From a virus: DNA of 64,000 bases. Shown piece after piece: positions 6,842 through 14,576 of the stretch (the first letter of the stretch is position 1; each line of letters opens with the position of its first letter). A program made the position numbers and the translations under genes. Below the pieces are notes generated by a model. That model made no database searches. It saw nothing but the letters and a program-made list of their open reading frames with translations, and had not been told where the DNA came from. The stretch spans positions 1 through 64,000 of IMG/VR virus record IMGVR_UViG_3300045282_000227; one strand, given 5' to 3'.

Positions 6842-7030
6842 ATGAACAAGAAAGCCAAACTTGATGCTATCGTTGAAGGCCTGGCCGAAGCTGCACAGGC
6901 CGGTGATGTTGAGGTTCTCGGCCTCCCGAAAGAAGATCCACAGTGGGAAGCTTCAGACTGCATCGAAGAATGGTACCAGTCCGATTCGTGCACCGACGAA
7001 TCCATCCTCTGGCAAAACTCAGGTTGCTAA
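6842..7030 (+). CDS. Small acidic protein ending LWQNSGC (62 aa)
   Basis: Third member of the Trp/Ser/Cys-tail group. The N-terminal KAKLDAIVEGLAEAA resembles the helix of the first member (LEAIVEKI). The acidic centre holds three Trp and further Cys, and the product ends SILWQNSGC. It has its own promoter with a palindrome at the start site. The ribosome binding site is weak (GGGACAG). Function unknown. Confidence 0.78.
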   Translation: MNKKAKLDAIVEGLAEAAQAGDVEVLGLPKEDPQWEASDCIEEWYQSDSCTDESILWQNSGC

Positions 7031-7034
7031 AACC

Positions 7035-7508
7035 ATGAAGAAGATTGACGAACAAGAGTTACGTGACTTCATGATCAATATGAGTCCTGAGACCAAGATT
7101 TACTTTGGTGCAGACTCGGAGCGATTCAAGCAGAACGGAAGATGGTTCGCAAAGATCGTCACGGTCATCGTCGTGCACATCGAAGGTTGCAAGGGTTGCA
7201 AGATCTTTGCCGAGTCGACTACAATTCCTGACATCGACAAGGACTCAAGCAAGCCCTTCCAGAGAATGATGGCCGAAGCATCTGCCGTGGCTGACCTGCA
7301 CGCTCGCTTCAAGGACGTCTTCTATGACTTCGAAGTCTCGATCCACTTGGACGTCAACCCTCGCAAGACAGCTGGTTCAAGTGTCGCGAAAGAAGCCGCC
7401 GTTGGATACATCAAGGCAATGACTCAGGTCACTCCTGAGTTGAAGCCTCTGGCATTCGCTGCATCATACGCTGCCGACCGTAGCGTCGACCTTGGGATAT
7501 GCAAATGA
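7035..7508 (+). CDS. YkuK-family RNase H-like protein (DUF458)
   Basis: 157 aa. The N-terminal strand KIYFGADSERF with an invariant Asp, the KGCKIFAEST segment and the conserved HLDVNP(R)KxxxS followed by a helix and GY match the YkuK/DUF458 family, which is predicted to have an RNase H fold. Asp in GADS and in HLDVN would be metal ligands. Family activity is not established, so nuclease function is inference. ATG 7035 begins 4 bases after the preceding stop. Confidence 0.75.
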   Translation: MKKIDEQELRDFMINMSPETKIYFGADSERFKQNGRWFAKIVTVIVVHIEGCKGCKIFAESTTIPDIDKDSSKPFQRMMAEASAVADLHARFKDVFYDFEVSIHLDVNPRKTAGSSVAKEAAVGYIKAMTQVTPELKPLAFAASYAADRSVDLGICK

Positions 7509-8053
7509 GTGATCTCACAACACAAATCAACAACTGCGAATCGTTGCTGAAATTCTTAGATCAGATCATCCCGTCTTCTTTCAATGGCGGAATGTTCAGC
7601 AAGCGCGATGTGACTGCTGGCTGTGCAATTCACTGGGCATACAAGTCGAGAAAACTGACGCTCGGCGTACTGTCGGCCATATCCAACTCGCGTGAAACGG
7701 GTGGTGGTGTAATTTCGGAACCAGAAGTCATTGCTGCTTTCGAAGAGAGCTATGGACAAGGATCACCCGATCTCTTCGATAACATTGCGTGTCACTGTGG
7801 AAAGGACATCAACGAGTTCCGAACCTGTCTCAAAGAACACATACAAGATCTGAGAAATAGGCGACGCACCAAGAGCTGGGAGGAACCCGAAGTCAAAGTT
7901 CCTTGGAATTCGAGCTTCGTCGTTCGATACAATGATGTACAATATCTATTCACCGATCGCAAGGTGATGGATGCTGAATTGGCAATCCTAAAGAAATTCC
8001 GTCCAGATGCCAATCCAAAGATCTTCGAATACCAGTTGGTGGAAGTCAAATGA
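7505..8053 (+). CDS. Protein of unknown function (182 aa)
   Basis: Not recognised. ATG 7505 overlaps the stop of the YkuK-like gene (ATGA); an ATG at 7499 in frame is also possible. A mixed alpha/beta soluble protein with two Cys (IACHCGKDINEFRTCL) near residue 100. It overlaps the ParB-like gene by four bases, so the three genes are translated as a unit. Confidence 0.8.
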   Translation: MSDLTTQINNCESLLKFLDQIIPSSFNGGMFSKRDVTAGCAIHWAYKSRKLTLGVLSAISNSRETGGGVISEPEVIAAFEESYGQGSPDLFDNIACHCGKDINEFRTCLKEHIQDLRNRRRTKSWEEPEVKVPWNSSFVVRYNDVQYLFTDRKVMDAELAILKKFRPDANPKIFEYQLVEVK

Positions 8054-8472
8054 TTGTGAACTGGAAGAAGGACTCTTTTGTTAACGAGGAGGAAGAGTTC
8101 CAGCTCGTTGCTACCGAACTGACCAAGAGTTCGGACCACAAAGAGTGGACTCGGAACTTCGAGAAACTGAAGTCGGCCTATCGAAACGGCAAGTTCATGA
8201 AACTCTCCGATGCTTTCTGGCGCCGCCTCGAGAACACCGATTCCTTCAAAGTCAAGACGATGAAGGATATCGAGAAGTTCATCACCACGAATTCTGGTGA
8301 TTCTGGTGCGCGTGACATCTACGAGGTGATCAAAGAGATCGTCTCTGGCGTCTGTCGTGCACCGATCGTCATGAAGAAAGACAGCAAGTACACCTTGGTC
8401 GCCGGCAATGCACGGCTCATGGCAGCAAGACTCTTGGGAATCAGACCAGACGTCATCGTGATGGCGATCTGA
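8050..8472 (+). CDS. ParB/sulfiredoxin-like domain protein (140 aa)
   Basis: The C-terminal 45 residues contain the ParB-like signature: APIVMKKDSKYTLVAGNARL followed by MAARLLGIRPDVIVM, matching the GN(T/H)RLMAARALGI motif of ParB/Srx-fold proteins common in phages. That fold binds nucleotides (CTP or ATP). The N-terminal 85 residues are charged and helical. No helix-turn-helix of true ParB is seen, so a partition role is unlikely. Coupled by ATGA to the previous gene. Confidence 0.72.
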   Translation: MIVNWKKDSFVNEEEEFQLVATELTKSSDHKEWTRNFEKLKSAYRNGKFMKLSDAFWRRLENTDSFKVKTMKDIEKFITTNSGDSGARDIYEVIKEIVSGVCRAPIVMKKDSKYTLVAGNARLMAARLLGIRPDVIVMAI

Positions 8473-8480
8473 CATTTTAC

Positions 8481-8509
8481 TTGACTCCACTCGTCAGACA
8501 TTATACTAT
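8481..8509 (+). promoter_or_regulatory. Sigma70-like promoter TTGACT, -10 TACTAT or TATACT
   Basis: -35 at 8481-8486. TACTAT at 8504-8509 gives a 17-base spacer; the better hexamer TATACT at 8502 gives 15. It precedes the gene at 8535, which has its own ribosome binding site GAGAGG. Confidence 0.65.
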
Positions 8510-8534
8510 GTCAAGACGTAGAGAGGTGTCAGAT

Positions 8535-8693
8535 ATGAATCGCAGTGAGCAGCAAAACAAAGAGATCGAAAGTATCCGGTGGCAACTGGAGCAACTTCGA
8601 GCAGACGGTTTCAACGAGGATAGTGAGCAGGTCTCGTATCTTGAAGATCGTTTGAACGTCCTCTTGTACTGCCAAGACCTGTACCCAGCATGA
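8535..8693 (+). CDS. Small helical protein of unknown function (52 aa)
   Basis: MNRSEQQNKEIESIRWQL...: almost entirely predicted helix with a coiled-coil pattern, ending CQDLYPA. ATG 8535 follows GAGAGGTGTCAGAT. Overlaps the next start by four bases (ATGA). Confidence 0.75.
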   Translation: MNRSEQQNKEIESIRWQLEQLRADGFNEDSEQVSYLEDRLNVLLYCQDLYPA

Positions 8694-8965
8694 GGCGCGT
8701 CGTCTGTGCTGCCAATCGGTTTGAAAAGGTCATTGTCGTCGGACCCAGACATTATGACATGACGATGCATCGTCAGATCGAGAAGTACAGGTTCGTCGGT
8801 GTCATCAGCAATCGTGAATGCCCTGAACAAGGCTTCATCGACCAGCATGGTGTGTTCATGGATCGGAAAGAAGCACTTGAAGTGGCTCTGGCGGCTGGAC
8901 AGATATTGGATATCAAGAAGAAGTGTCACCCCACCAACGAACTCTTCTCTGAAGACATCTACTGA
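8690..8965 (+). CDS. Conserved phage protein of unknown function (91 aa)
   Basis: The sequence RVVCAANRF...VVGPRHYDMTMHRQIE and EQGFIDQHGVFMDRKEALEVA with a final GQI segment matches a small protein type I recognise from many phages, often written as a hypothetical protein. The catalytic role, if any, is unknown. The conserved Cys, His and Asp might bind a metal or nucleotide. Coupled to 8535 upstream. Confidence 0.75.
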   Translation: MRRVVCAANRFEKVIVVGPRHYDMTMHRQIEKYRFVGVISNRECPEQGFIDQHGVFMDRKEALEVALAAGQILDIKKKCHPTNELFSEDIY

Positions 8966-8966
8966 C

Positions 8967-9740
8967 ATGAGCATCAAATTCGGTCTAGCATCCGACCTCC
9001 ACATGGACTTCAAGCCATTGAACCCCGAGTTCTTTGACTGGCGTGGTGATGTCTTGCTCTTGGCTGGTGACCTCGCCGAAGAGGCGCACCTGTGCAAGCA
9101 GAAAGGTTTCTGGGAGAAGGTATCCCAGATGGCCGATCAGGTCCTTGTCATCGCTGGCAACCATGAACATTACCGTGGCGCCATCGACAAGACACACAAG
9201 CACGTTAGTGCTGCGATCAGTGGTCATCGGAACATCTGCTTCATGGAAGATGCATTCTTCCATCTCGACAGTGTCATCGTGTTCGGTTCGACCTTCTGGT
9301 CTGACCTGAGCAACCCACTGTCTGCCTTGCACGTCGAAGGCGGTCTGAACGACTACAAGCAGATTCGTGTGGCCGCGAGGAACTATTCGCGACTCAGGAC
9401 TCACGACACGAATAGCAGGCACCAGAAGTCCAAGTATATCTTGGACGAGATACTGAATAAGAATGCCGACACTGACTTCGTGGTGATGACACATCACGCG
9501 CCGAGCTTCCAGAGCATTCACCCAGATTTCAAGTCTGACCACCGCAATGCAGGATATGCAACCGAGTTGTATGACTGGGTCGCCAACCGCAAGAACATCA
9601 AGGCTTGGGTCCACGGTCACATCCACTACAAGTTCGATTACATGATCGAACAGTGTCGCGTGATGTGCAATGCTCGTGGTTATCCGAACGAGCGTCCGTC
9701 TTTCCTTCCACCGTATCAACCCTTCGACTTCGAGGTGTAA
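8967..9740 (+). CDS. Calcineurin-like metallophosphoesterase (257 aa)
   Basis: Two-metal phosphoesterase fold. The motifs run in order: ASDLHMD (residues 6-12, DxH), LLLAGDLAEE (GDxx), IAGNHEHY (GNHE), VVMTHHAP (H) and WVHGHIHYKFD (GHxH). Substrate unknown; related phage enzymes act on nucleotides or nucleic acid ends. ATG 8967 lies two bases after the preceding stop. A second, different member of this superfamily is at 13397. Confidence 0.9.
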   Translation: MSIKFGLASDLHMDFKPLNPEFFDWRGDVLLLAGDLAEEAHLCKQKGFWEKVSQMADQVLVIAGNHEHYRGAIDKTHKHVSAAISGHRNICFMEDAFFHLDSVIVFGSTFWSDLSNPLSALHVEGGLNDYKQIRVAARNYSRLRTHDTNSRHQKSKYILDEILNKNADTDFVVMTHHAPSFQSIHPDFKSDHRNAGYATELYDWVANRKNIKAWVHGHIHYKFDYMIEQCRVMCNARGYPNERPSFLPPYQPFDFEV

Positions 9741-9741
9741 T

Positions 9742-9861
9742 ATGCTTGACAAATTCAACCAGGTCATCGACTATCTGTGGATGGGCTTCTTCCGCGTGAT
9801 CGTCGCATGTGGTCCAGACGACTACAAGAAGAAGATGAAGGACCTTGGATGGCCTCAGTGA
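9742..9861 (+). CDS. Very small protein (39 aa)
   Basis: MLDKFNQVIDYLWMGFFRVIV...: an amphipathic or membrane-facing helix followed by a basic end (DDYKKKMKDLGWPQ). ATG 9742 follows GAGGTG, 5 bases upstream. Overlaps the next gene by 13 bases. Function unknown; short enough to be doubtful but well placed between coupled genes. Confidence 0.6.
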   Translation: MLDKFNQVIDYLWMGFFRVIVACGPDDYKKKMKDLGWPQ

Positions 9862-10370
9862 GATGGTATTCGACCGAGTATAACGAGCCGCTCGATGGGC
9901 AGAATTATGGCTCTGGTTGCTATGCCACCGCCGAGACACTCGCCGATGTCGTGAACAAGCGCGGCCTCGGCGAACGCCAGATGTTCGCGTCTGATGTCTA
10001 TCCAGAGAGGGGTTGGCCGCTTCCTTCGAAGACCATCAAGGAATTGCATCTCGGCGCACCCGTGTCGACCCTGAAAGAACTCTTACACACTGCCATGTGG
10101 GTGGGTTACCAGGCCACCAAAGCTGATCCCAAGGGCGTCGACCTAGCATTCGGCGACAAAGGGGTCGTCCACGAGTTGGTCCATATCATCAACGATCTTG
10201 GCTTCACGGACTACGAATACCGAGAACTCCACAAACACTGCCTCGAACTTGAATTGCTGGTGCCAGGCTTGTTGAACGAAGCCGAACAGACAGAGCATTG
10301 GTTTGAGTTGACATCCGAGTCAAGGCGTCGTACAATAAATCAAACCAAGGAATCAAATGAATCAGTTTGA
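9849..10370 (+). CDS. Protein of unknown function (173 aa)
   Basis: Not recognised. ATG 9849 overlaps the preceding gene; GTG 9858 in the same frame is an alternative. A soluble alpha/beta protein; the central part has KGVVHELVHIINDLGF, which contains HExxH-like spacing only as HELVH (H-E-L-V-H), a possible zinc site with no further support. It runs through the promoter at 10308 and overlaps the next start by 14 bases. Confidence 0.75.
   Translation: MASVRWYSTEYNEPLDGQNYGSGCYATAETLADVVNKRGLGERQMFASDVYPERGWPLPSKTIKELHLGAPVSTLKELLHTAMWVGYQATKADPKGVDLAFGDKGVVHELVHIINDLGFTDYEYRELHKHCLELELLVPGLLNEAEQTEHWFELTSESRRRTINQTKESNESV
10308..10336 (+). promoter_or_regulatory. Sigma70-like promoter TTGACA-17-TACAAT
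   Basis: Lies inside the 3' end of the preceding gene. -35 at 10308-10313, -10 at 10331-10336. The next ATG (10357) is 20 bases downstream with AAGGA in between. Confidence 0.7.
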
Positions 10371-10608
10371 CCAGCGTGCGTGGATTTTCCAGACGAAGAA
10401 AGGCGCGAAACAGGTCTTCTTCACTCTCTCCGAAGCACAAGATTTCTTGAAAGATTCGACGACATCGGGTGAGTTCGTCGGCGTCATGGAACAAAGGTAC
10501 GTCGAGAAGCGATTCAAGAGTCTTCCGATTTCGATGTGGTGGCTTGGCGATGAACTGAAGGCCGCACAACCCGAAGCACTGAACAAAGCAAGAAGGATCT
10601 GTGGCTGA
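10357..10608 (+). CDS. Small basic protein of unknown function (83 aa)
   Basis: Not recognised. ATG 10357 follows CCAAGGAATCAA and its own promoter. Aromatic and basic sequence with a possible beta-strand start (RAWIFQTKKGAKQVFFTL) and an EAQDFL helix. Confidence 0.78.
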   Translation: MNQFDQRAWIFQTKKGAKQVFFTLSEAQDFLKDSTTSGEFVGVMEQRYVEKRFKSLPISMWWLGDELKAAQPEALNKARRICG

Positions 10609-10828
10609 TATGAACAAGTTGAAAGATATGGTCGCCGATGGCAAGAAGGTCATCTTCCAGTACTACAGGAAGGGTGAACTCTGGTATGCCACCGAGTGCG
10701 GCTTCAATTTCCCTGTTCCCATCGAAGACACAGGTGAGGCGTTCTTCAAGAACGAAGACCGAGCCTTGTACTTCATGCGCTGGATCATGCGACATATCAA
10801 GTTCCTCGAAAAGGCCAAGGAAGCATAA
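10601..10828 (+). CDS. Small protein of unknown function (75 aa)
   Basis: GTG 10601 or ATG 10610 starts this gene; AAGGA at 10594 is close to the GTG and rather far from the ATG, so the longer form is given. The product is alpha/beta with many aromatic residues (KKVIFQYYRKGELWYATE) and a basic C-terminal helix. Looks similar in style to the preceding protein. Function unknown. Confidence 0.72.
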   Translation: MADMNKLKDMVADGKKVIFQYYRKGELWYATECGFNFPVPIEDTGEAFFKNEDRALYFMRWIMRHIKFLEKAKEA

Positions 10829-11809
10829 ATGGGCGGTAACCTATTCAAAGAGGCAGAACGCATCCCAGCGGATCTCTACGAGGTCATCGTCGCTGGTGTC
10901 CACTGGAATCCGTGGGCATACATTCCGGCTTCTGTTGACGAGAAGGAATCGTTCGGCGACGTTGACATCCTCGTCGATGCGTCGGGTCCTGATCAGTTCG
11001 CTGAAGTGGTGAACGCGTTCCTCGCCAAAGAGAAGGTTCTTGCTCCCATCGAAAAGGACAACCAGTCCTGGCATGCGCTGGTCGACTGTGCAGGCGTCAA
11101 ATGTCAGTTCGACTTCATCAAACACTTCGATAGCGATACACTCAATTTCGCGATCGGCTACTTCTCATACAACGACCTTGGCAACCTGATCGGTCGCATT
11201 GCTCACCGTCAAGGCTTCAAGTTCGGTCACGATGGTCTCTGGTGGACCTACCGAGACGGCGACCTGTTGGTCCAAGACATCAAGCTCACCAATGATTATG
11301 ACGAGGCCACCAATTTCCTAGGCTTCGGTCGTGTTCCGATCGAGGGATTCGCGACATTCGACGAGATGTTCGAATGGGTTCGTAGTTGCTCTCGCTTTGA
11401 ATACAGCGCATTCCCGCTCGAGCACCGAAATCATCGTTCAAGAGTTCGTGATGCCAAGCGAAAGACATACAATATGTTTCTCGATTGGCTGTCGACTCGC
11501 TACAACCTACTCGACTACCATGAATCCGACAAGGACTATCAAGGTCGTCGTCTAAAGGAAGCATTCGTTCGTTGGCCCAAGGCACGAGACGAATTCCAGA
11601 CAGCTTTCAACAAGCACACCGAGGATCAACACTTCAAGACGAAGTTCAACGGCGACATCGTCCGCGAGATCACTGGCCAAGAAGGCAAGGCTCTCGGTCT
11701 GGTCTGCCAGAGAATGAAGCAGACTCTTTCGAGAGATTGGATCCTGAAGGCCCCACAGGCAGACATCAACCAAGCGATTGCGGCTCTGTTCGTCGCATTC
11801 AAAATCTGA
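10829..11809 (+). CDS. Nucleotidyltransferase-fold protein (326 aa)
   Basis: The segment SFGDVDILVDASG (residues 33-45) fits the GDxD motif of Pol-beta type nucleotidyltransferases, and VKCQFDFIK near 90 provides the usual third acidic residue on a strand. The C-terminal 150 residues are helical and may bind the substrate. Candidates are RNA or antibiotic nucleotidyltransferases; a CCA-adding role would suit the phage tRNAs that lack CCA, but the CCA-enzyme signature is not complete. ATG 10829 directly follows the previous stop. Confidence 0.68.
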   Translation: MGGNLFKEAERIPADLYEVIVAGVHWNPWAYIPASVDEKESFGDVDILVDASGPDQFAEVVNAFLAKEKVLAPIEKDNQSWHALVDCAGVKCQFDFIKHFDSDTLNFAIGYFSYNDLGNLIGRIAHRQGFKFGHDGLWWTYRDGDLLVQDIKLTNDYDEATNFLGFGRVPIEGFATFDEMFEWVRSCSRFEYSAFPLEHRNHRSRVRDAKRKTYNMFLDWLSTRYNLLDYHESDKDYQGRRLKEAFVRWPKARDEFQTAFNKHTEDQHFKTKFNGDIVREITGQEGKALGLVCQRMKQTLSRDWILKAPQADINQAIAALFVAFKI

Positions 11810-11818
11810 GGATTCATT

Positions 11819-12286
11819 ATGTCATCCGGAACCATTGGACTCAAGCTCAACTATCTACGCAAGATTACTGACATTGCACTCGCTCGTCGTGCGCTTTTCG
11901 TTTCCCTAGAGAAGGCAAGACTGAAAGTTCTGGCAGCCGATAGGATGGTAGAAGCTGCCAAGAAGAATGACAAGATGTCGTGGTGGACGAAGCTTTTCTT
12001 CGATCCCGATTGGATTCCAACATTCGAAGAAGTCGACAAAGAACTCGAGAATTTCGTTGAGTTGGACAAGAAACTGTGTTGGGGTTCTCGCTGGGGAATG
12101 TACTTCGAGACGAAAGATCTACGAGGACTGAAGCGTGGTCATCAATACATCGGTGACATCGCTCGCCTGAGAGATACTCTGACCCATGTGCGAGAAGACA
12201 CATCATGGGAAAGCGACAAGTCTGAATTCGTCGACGTCGATCTCGAACTGCTCAACCAGATCTACTACTGGAGATTCCATACATGA
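11819..12286 (+). CDS. Protein of unknown function (155 aa)
   Basis: Not recognised. Largely helical, with an Ala/Arg-rich first half and a Trp-rich centre (KMSWWTKLFFDPDWIPTFEEV). ATG 11819 follows TGAGGATTCATT. Overlaps the cupin gene by four bases. Confidence 0.78.
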   Translation: MSSGTIGLKLNYLRKITDIALARRALFVSLEKARLKVLAADRMVEAAKKNDKMSWWTKLFFDPDWIPTFEEVDKELENFVELDKKLCWGSRWGMYFETKDLRGLKRGHQYIGDIARLRDTLTHVREDTSWESDKSEFVDVDLELLNQIYYWRFHT

Positions 12287-12834
12287 AAGATTTCACGCCG
12301 ACCAAAGAAACGATCAGCCTCCACGGACTTGGGTTCATCCAGCTCGTCCTTGGCGGCAACCAGCGGATGCATGTCTGGCACCCTGATCTACCTCGGCGTG
12401 ATTGCTATCTCGACTCGGCCGTCCATAATCACCGATTCAGTTTCAATTCCAGAGTTCTGAAGGGCACACAAGTCAATCAGCGCTGTGATCTCGAGATCGT
12501 GAAGCCTGGTACAGGGACACATGTTCTCATCAGCCACAACGGTCCACGGTCGGACAAGGGTGGACGTCTTAGCTATCCGGTTGCCGATGTCAATGTCACG
12601 ATGCGAGAGATCGAGTACTATGAACCTGGTGAAGAGTACTACATGCCGGCGATGGAATACCACCACACACCCTGCAACGGCATCGTCGTAACGCTCATGC
12701 AGAAAGTCGAAGAGACCAAGCTTCACGCGAACAGCGTTTGCAAGCAAGGCACAGTATTCCACTATGACTTCGATCGCTTCCAGCTGTCACCGGAAAAGCT
12801 GTTCGGGTACGTGGTCGAAGCACTTCAATCGTAG
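12283..12834 (+). CDS. Cupin-type protein, cysteine dioxygenase-like (183 aa)
   Basis: The pattern DSAVHNHRFSFNSRVLKG (H-x-H plus a glycine turn) and later YYMPAMEYHHTPCNG fits the two cupin motifs with three His and Glu as metal ligands. Similar phage proteins are annotated as cysteine dioxygenase-like or cupin proteins. The substrate is unknown. It follows 11819 in a coupled arrangement (ATGA). Confidence 0.6.
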   Translation: MKDFTPTKETISLHGLGFIQLVLGGNQRMHVWHPDLPRRDCYLDSAVHNHRFSFNSRVLKGTQVNQRCDLEIVKPGTGTHVLISHNGPRSDKGGRLSYPVADVNVTMREIEYYEPGEEYYMPAMEYHHTPCNGIVVTLMQKVEETKLHANSVCKQGTVFHYDFDRFQLSPEKLFGYVVEALQS

Positions 12835-12843
12835 GAGAAAGAG

Positions 12844-13023
12844 ATGGGACTTTTCAAGAGCTTGACCAAGGCAGTCGTGGGTGTGGTTGTCGCAACGCCA
12901 GTGGCATTGGTGGCAGACGCAATCACGATGGGTGGCGCCATGAATGATCGTCGTGAACCATACACGGCCACGGCACTCAAGAATGTGGTGAAGAATGTCG
13001 AAAAGGCCACCAAATCCGACTGA
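12844..13023 (+). CDS. Small membrane-associated protein (59 aa)
   Basis: MGLFKSLTKAVVGVVVATPVALVADAITMGG: a basic start, a hydrophobic segment at about 9-24, then a polar tail with KNVVKNVEKATKSD. ATG 12844 follows GTAGGAGAAAGAG. This type of short GLFK... protein occurs in many phages; function unknown. Confidence 0.8.
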   Translation: MGLFKSLTKAVVGVVVATPVALVADAITMGGAMNDRREPYTATALKNVVKNVEKATKSD

Positions 13024-13029
13024 AATCGC

Positions 13030-13058
13030 TTGACTCCATTCATGAAACATTATATCAT
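13030..13058 (+). promoter_or_regulatory. Sigma70-like promoter TTGACT-17-TATCAT
   Basis: -35 at 13030-13035, -10 at 13053-13058. ATG 13065 lies 6 bases downstream, so the message should be leaderless. Confidence 0.72.
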
Positions 13059-13064
13059 CTGTGA

Positions 13065-13400
13065 ATGGAAAAGCATACCGCAATCATAGCAAAGAGCCGA
13101 CTTCGAAGCATCATCTTCCGAGATCGCCTTGTATCCAGACTGAGTGAGACACTACAAGGGCAGGCCGCTCTTCTAGTGTCTCACGCTTACAATGCGCCCA
13201 ATCTGATAGCCGAACAGCTACTCAGTGTCCAGCCAATGACAGCAGAGACGACCCAGATATTCAAAATCAGATACGTCGAACGCCGTTGGTGGAAGCGCGT
13301 CTGGAATTGGTTGCGGAAACTGAAGAGGAAATCTTTTCCGAGGAATGAACTCGACGTCGCTTTTGACCATGTCGAAAACATCATAAGGAACTCGAAGTGA
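13065..13400 (+). CDS. Basic protein of unknown function (111 aa), leaderless start
   Basis: Not recognised. Strongly basic, with a Trp/Arg/Lys-rich region (RRWWKRVWNWLRKLKRK) that could bind nucleic acid or membrane. ATG 13065 lies 6 bases after a -10 box and has no ribosome binding site. Overlaps the next start by four bases (GTGA). Confidence 0.78.
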   Translation: MEKHTAIIAKSRLRSIIFRDRLVSRLSETLQGQAALLVSHAYNAPNLIAEQLLSVQPMTAETTQIFKIRYVERRWWKRVWNWLRKLKRKSFPRNELDVAFDHVENIIRNSK

Positions 13401-13951
13401 CAAGCCCACGAATTTGGTTCACATCTGACCAGCACTTTGGTCATGCGAACATCATGAAGTACTACCCGGGTCGCGAAAGCCTCGGCACGGTCGAAGCCGT
13501 CGATCAGACAATGATCACACAGTGGAACCGAGTGGTTGGCTATTCCGACCTCGTGTATGTCATCGGTGATATTGCGATGGGTGGCAATGTTGAGAAGACG
13601 ATGGGAATCTACCAGCGTCTCAATGGCACGAAGATCTTGGTGACAGGCAATCACGACAACAAGATGCTACGCAACCCGAAGTTCTTTGAACTCTTCAAGG
13701 AAGTGCATCTCACCTATCACGAGCGTGTGATCAATGGTCAGCTGATCGTGATGTGTCATTTCCCGATCTGGGAGTGGCACCAGATACACCGAAACTCTTG
13801 GCACCTGCATGGTCACCTGCACGGCAAGCCGCACGGCATTCCGGGCAAGATACTGGATGTCAGCGCCGACGGTCACGATCTCACTCCATGGAGCTTCGAA
13901 GATGTCAAGCGATACATGGATAAGCGCGAATTGCGCACACATCACACTTGA
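13397..13951 (+). CDS. Metallophosphoesterase, phage YfcE/MPP-like (184 aa)
   Basis: GTG start overlapping the previous stop. Motifs: FTSDQHFGHANI (residues 7-18, DxHxGH), VIGDIAMGG (GD), LVTGNHDNK (GNHD), VMCHFPIWEW (H) and WHLHGHLHGKPHG (HGHxH). This short form of the calcineurin-like superfamily is widespread in phages and bacteria. Substrate unknown. Confidence 0.9.
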   Translation: MTSPRIWFTSDQHFGHANIMKYYPGRESLGTVEAVDQTMITQWNRVVGYSDLVYVIGDIAMGGNVEKTMGIYQRLNGTKILVTGNHDNKMLRNPKFFELFKEVHLTYHERVINGQLIVMCHFPIWEWHQIHRNSWHLHGHLHGKPHGIPGKILDVSADGHDLTPWSFEDVKRYMDKRELRTHHT

Positions 13952-13976
13952 CATTGGATGAGATTCATTATATCAT
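13948..13976 (+). promoter_or_regulatory. Sigma70-like promoter TTGACA-17-TATCAT
   Basis: The stop TGA of the phosphoesterase gene is inside the -35 box. -10 at 13971-13976. It drives 14002, which has AGGAG at 13991. Confidence 0.72.
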
Positions 13977-14001
13977 TCATGTACGATAAGAGGAGTTCTT
14001 A

Positions 14002-14397
14002 GTGGCCAAGATTACCATCAGGACCGATGCCTTTTTCATAGAGCGCATCGCGAAATGTCTCAGGAAGATCGTTGCCATCCGAGAAGCCAAGTGGGATGAT
14101 GCAAAGGTCAGGTATGTTCGTGAGTACAACCAGCGGCGCCTGGTTCGGTGGGGTTTCAAGCCCACCATTGACATGTTCGACGCCGCGCTGCTTCTTGGGC
14201 GCAACGGTCGCTATCACTCGATGCCCGAAGGCCCTGGCTGGTACAACCCAAGCACTCGTGAGCGTTGCAACGTTCACAAAGAACACTATGAAACACTTCT
14301 TCGGATTGGACAGGCGGCCGCGTTGTCTCCCTATCCTGTCAAGATGGTTCTTGACGCAGAAGAAGCTGCCGTGATTGACTACTGGGAAAAGCAATGA
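14002..14397 (+). CDS. Protein of unknown function (131 aa)
   Basis: GTG start 6 bases after AGGAG. Basic, helical N-terminal half (FFIERIAKCLRKIVAIREAKW), then a Pro/Gly/Arg-rich stretch (PEGPGWYNPSTRERC) and a helical end. Not recognised. Overlaps the next gene by four bases. Confidence 0.78.
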   Translation: MAKITIRTDAFFIERIAKCLRKIVAIREAKWDDAKVRYVREYNQRRLVRWGFKPTIDMFDAALLLGRNGRYHSMPEGPGWYNPSTRERCNVHKEHYETLLRIGQAAALSPYPVKMVLDAEEAAVIDYWEKQ

Positions 14398-14576
14398 AGA
14401 CGCATGTTCTGGCACCCATCGAACCGACCAAAGAGATGCTCCAGGCGGCCTACGACACACAAAATCAATTCTTGAAAAACCTCGTCATTTACTATGAGGG
14501 CAATCGAGAACCACAACCTGATCTTTGCACCATGATCTACAAGGCAATGCTTTCGAAAGTCAAGGAACCGAAATGA
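14394..14576 (+). CDS. Small protein of unknown function (60 aa)
   Basis: MKTHVLAPIEPTKEMLQAAYDTQ: the PTxEMLxAA pattern is shared by a short phage and bacterial protein family with no known role. Coupled both ways (ATGA at each end). Confidence 0.76.
   Translation: MKTHVLAPIEPTKEMLQAAYDTQNQFLKNLVIYYEGNREPQPDLCTMIYKAMLSKVKEPK

Noticed and set aside
9849-10370. HELVH in the 9849 product as a metallopeptidase
   Set aside because: HExxH alone is weak; no third ligand or surrounding family motif is seen.
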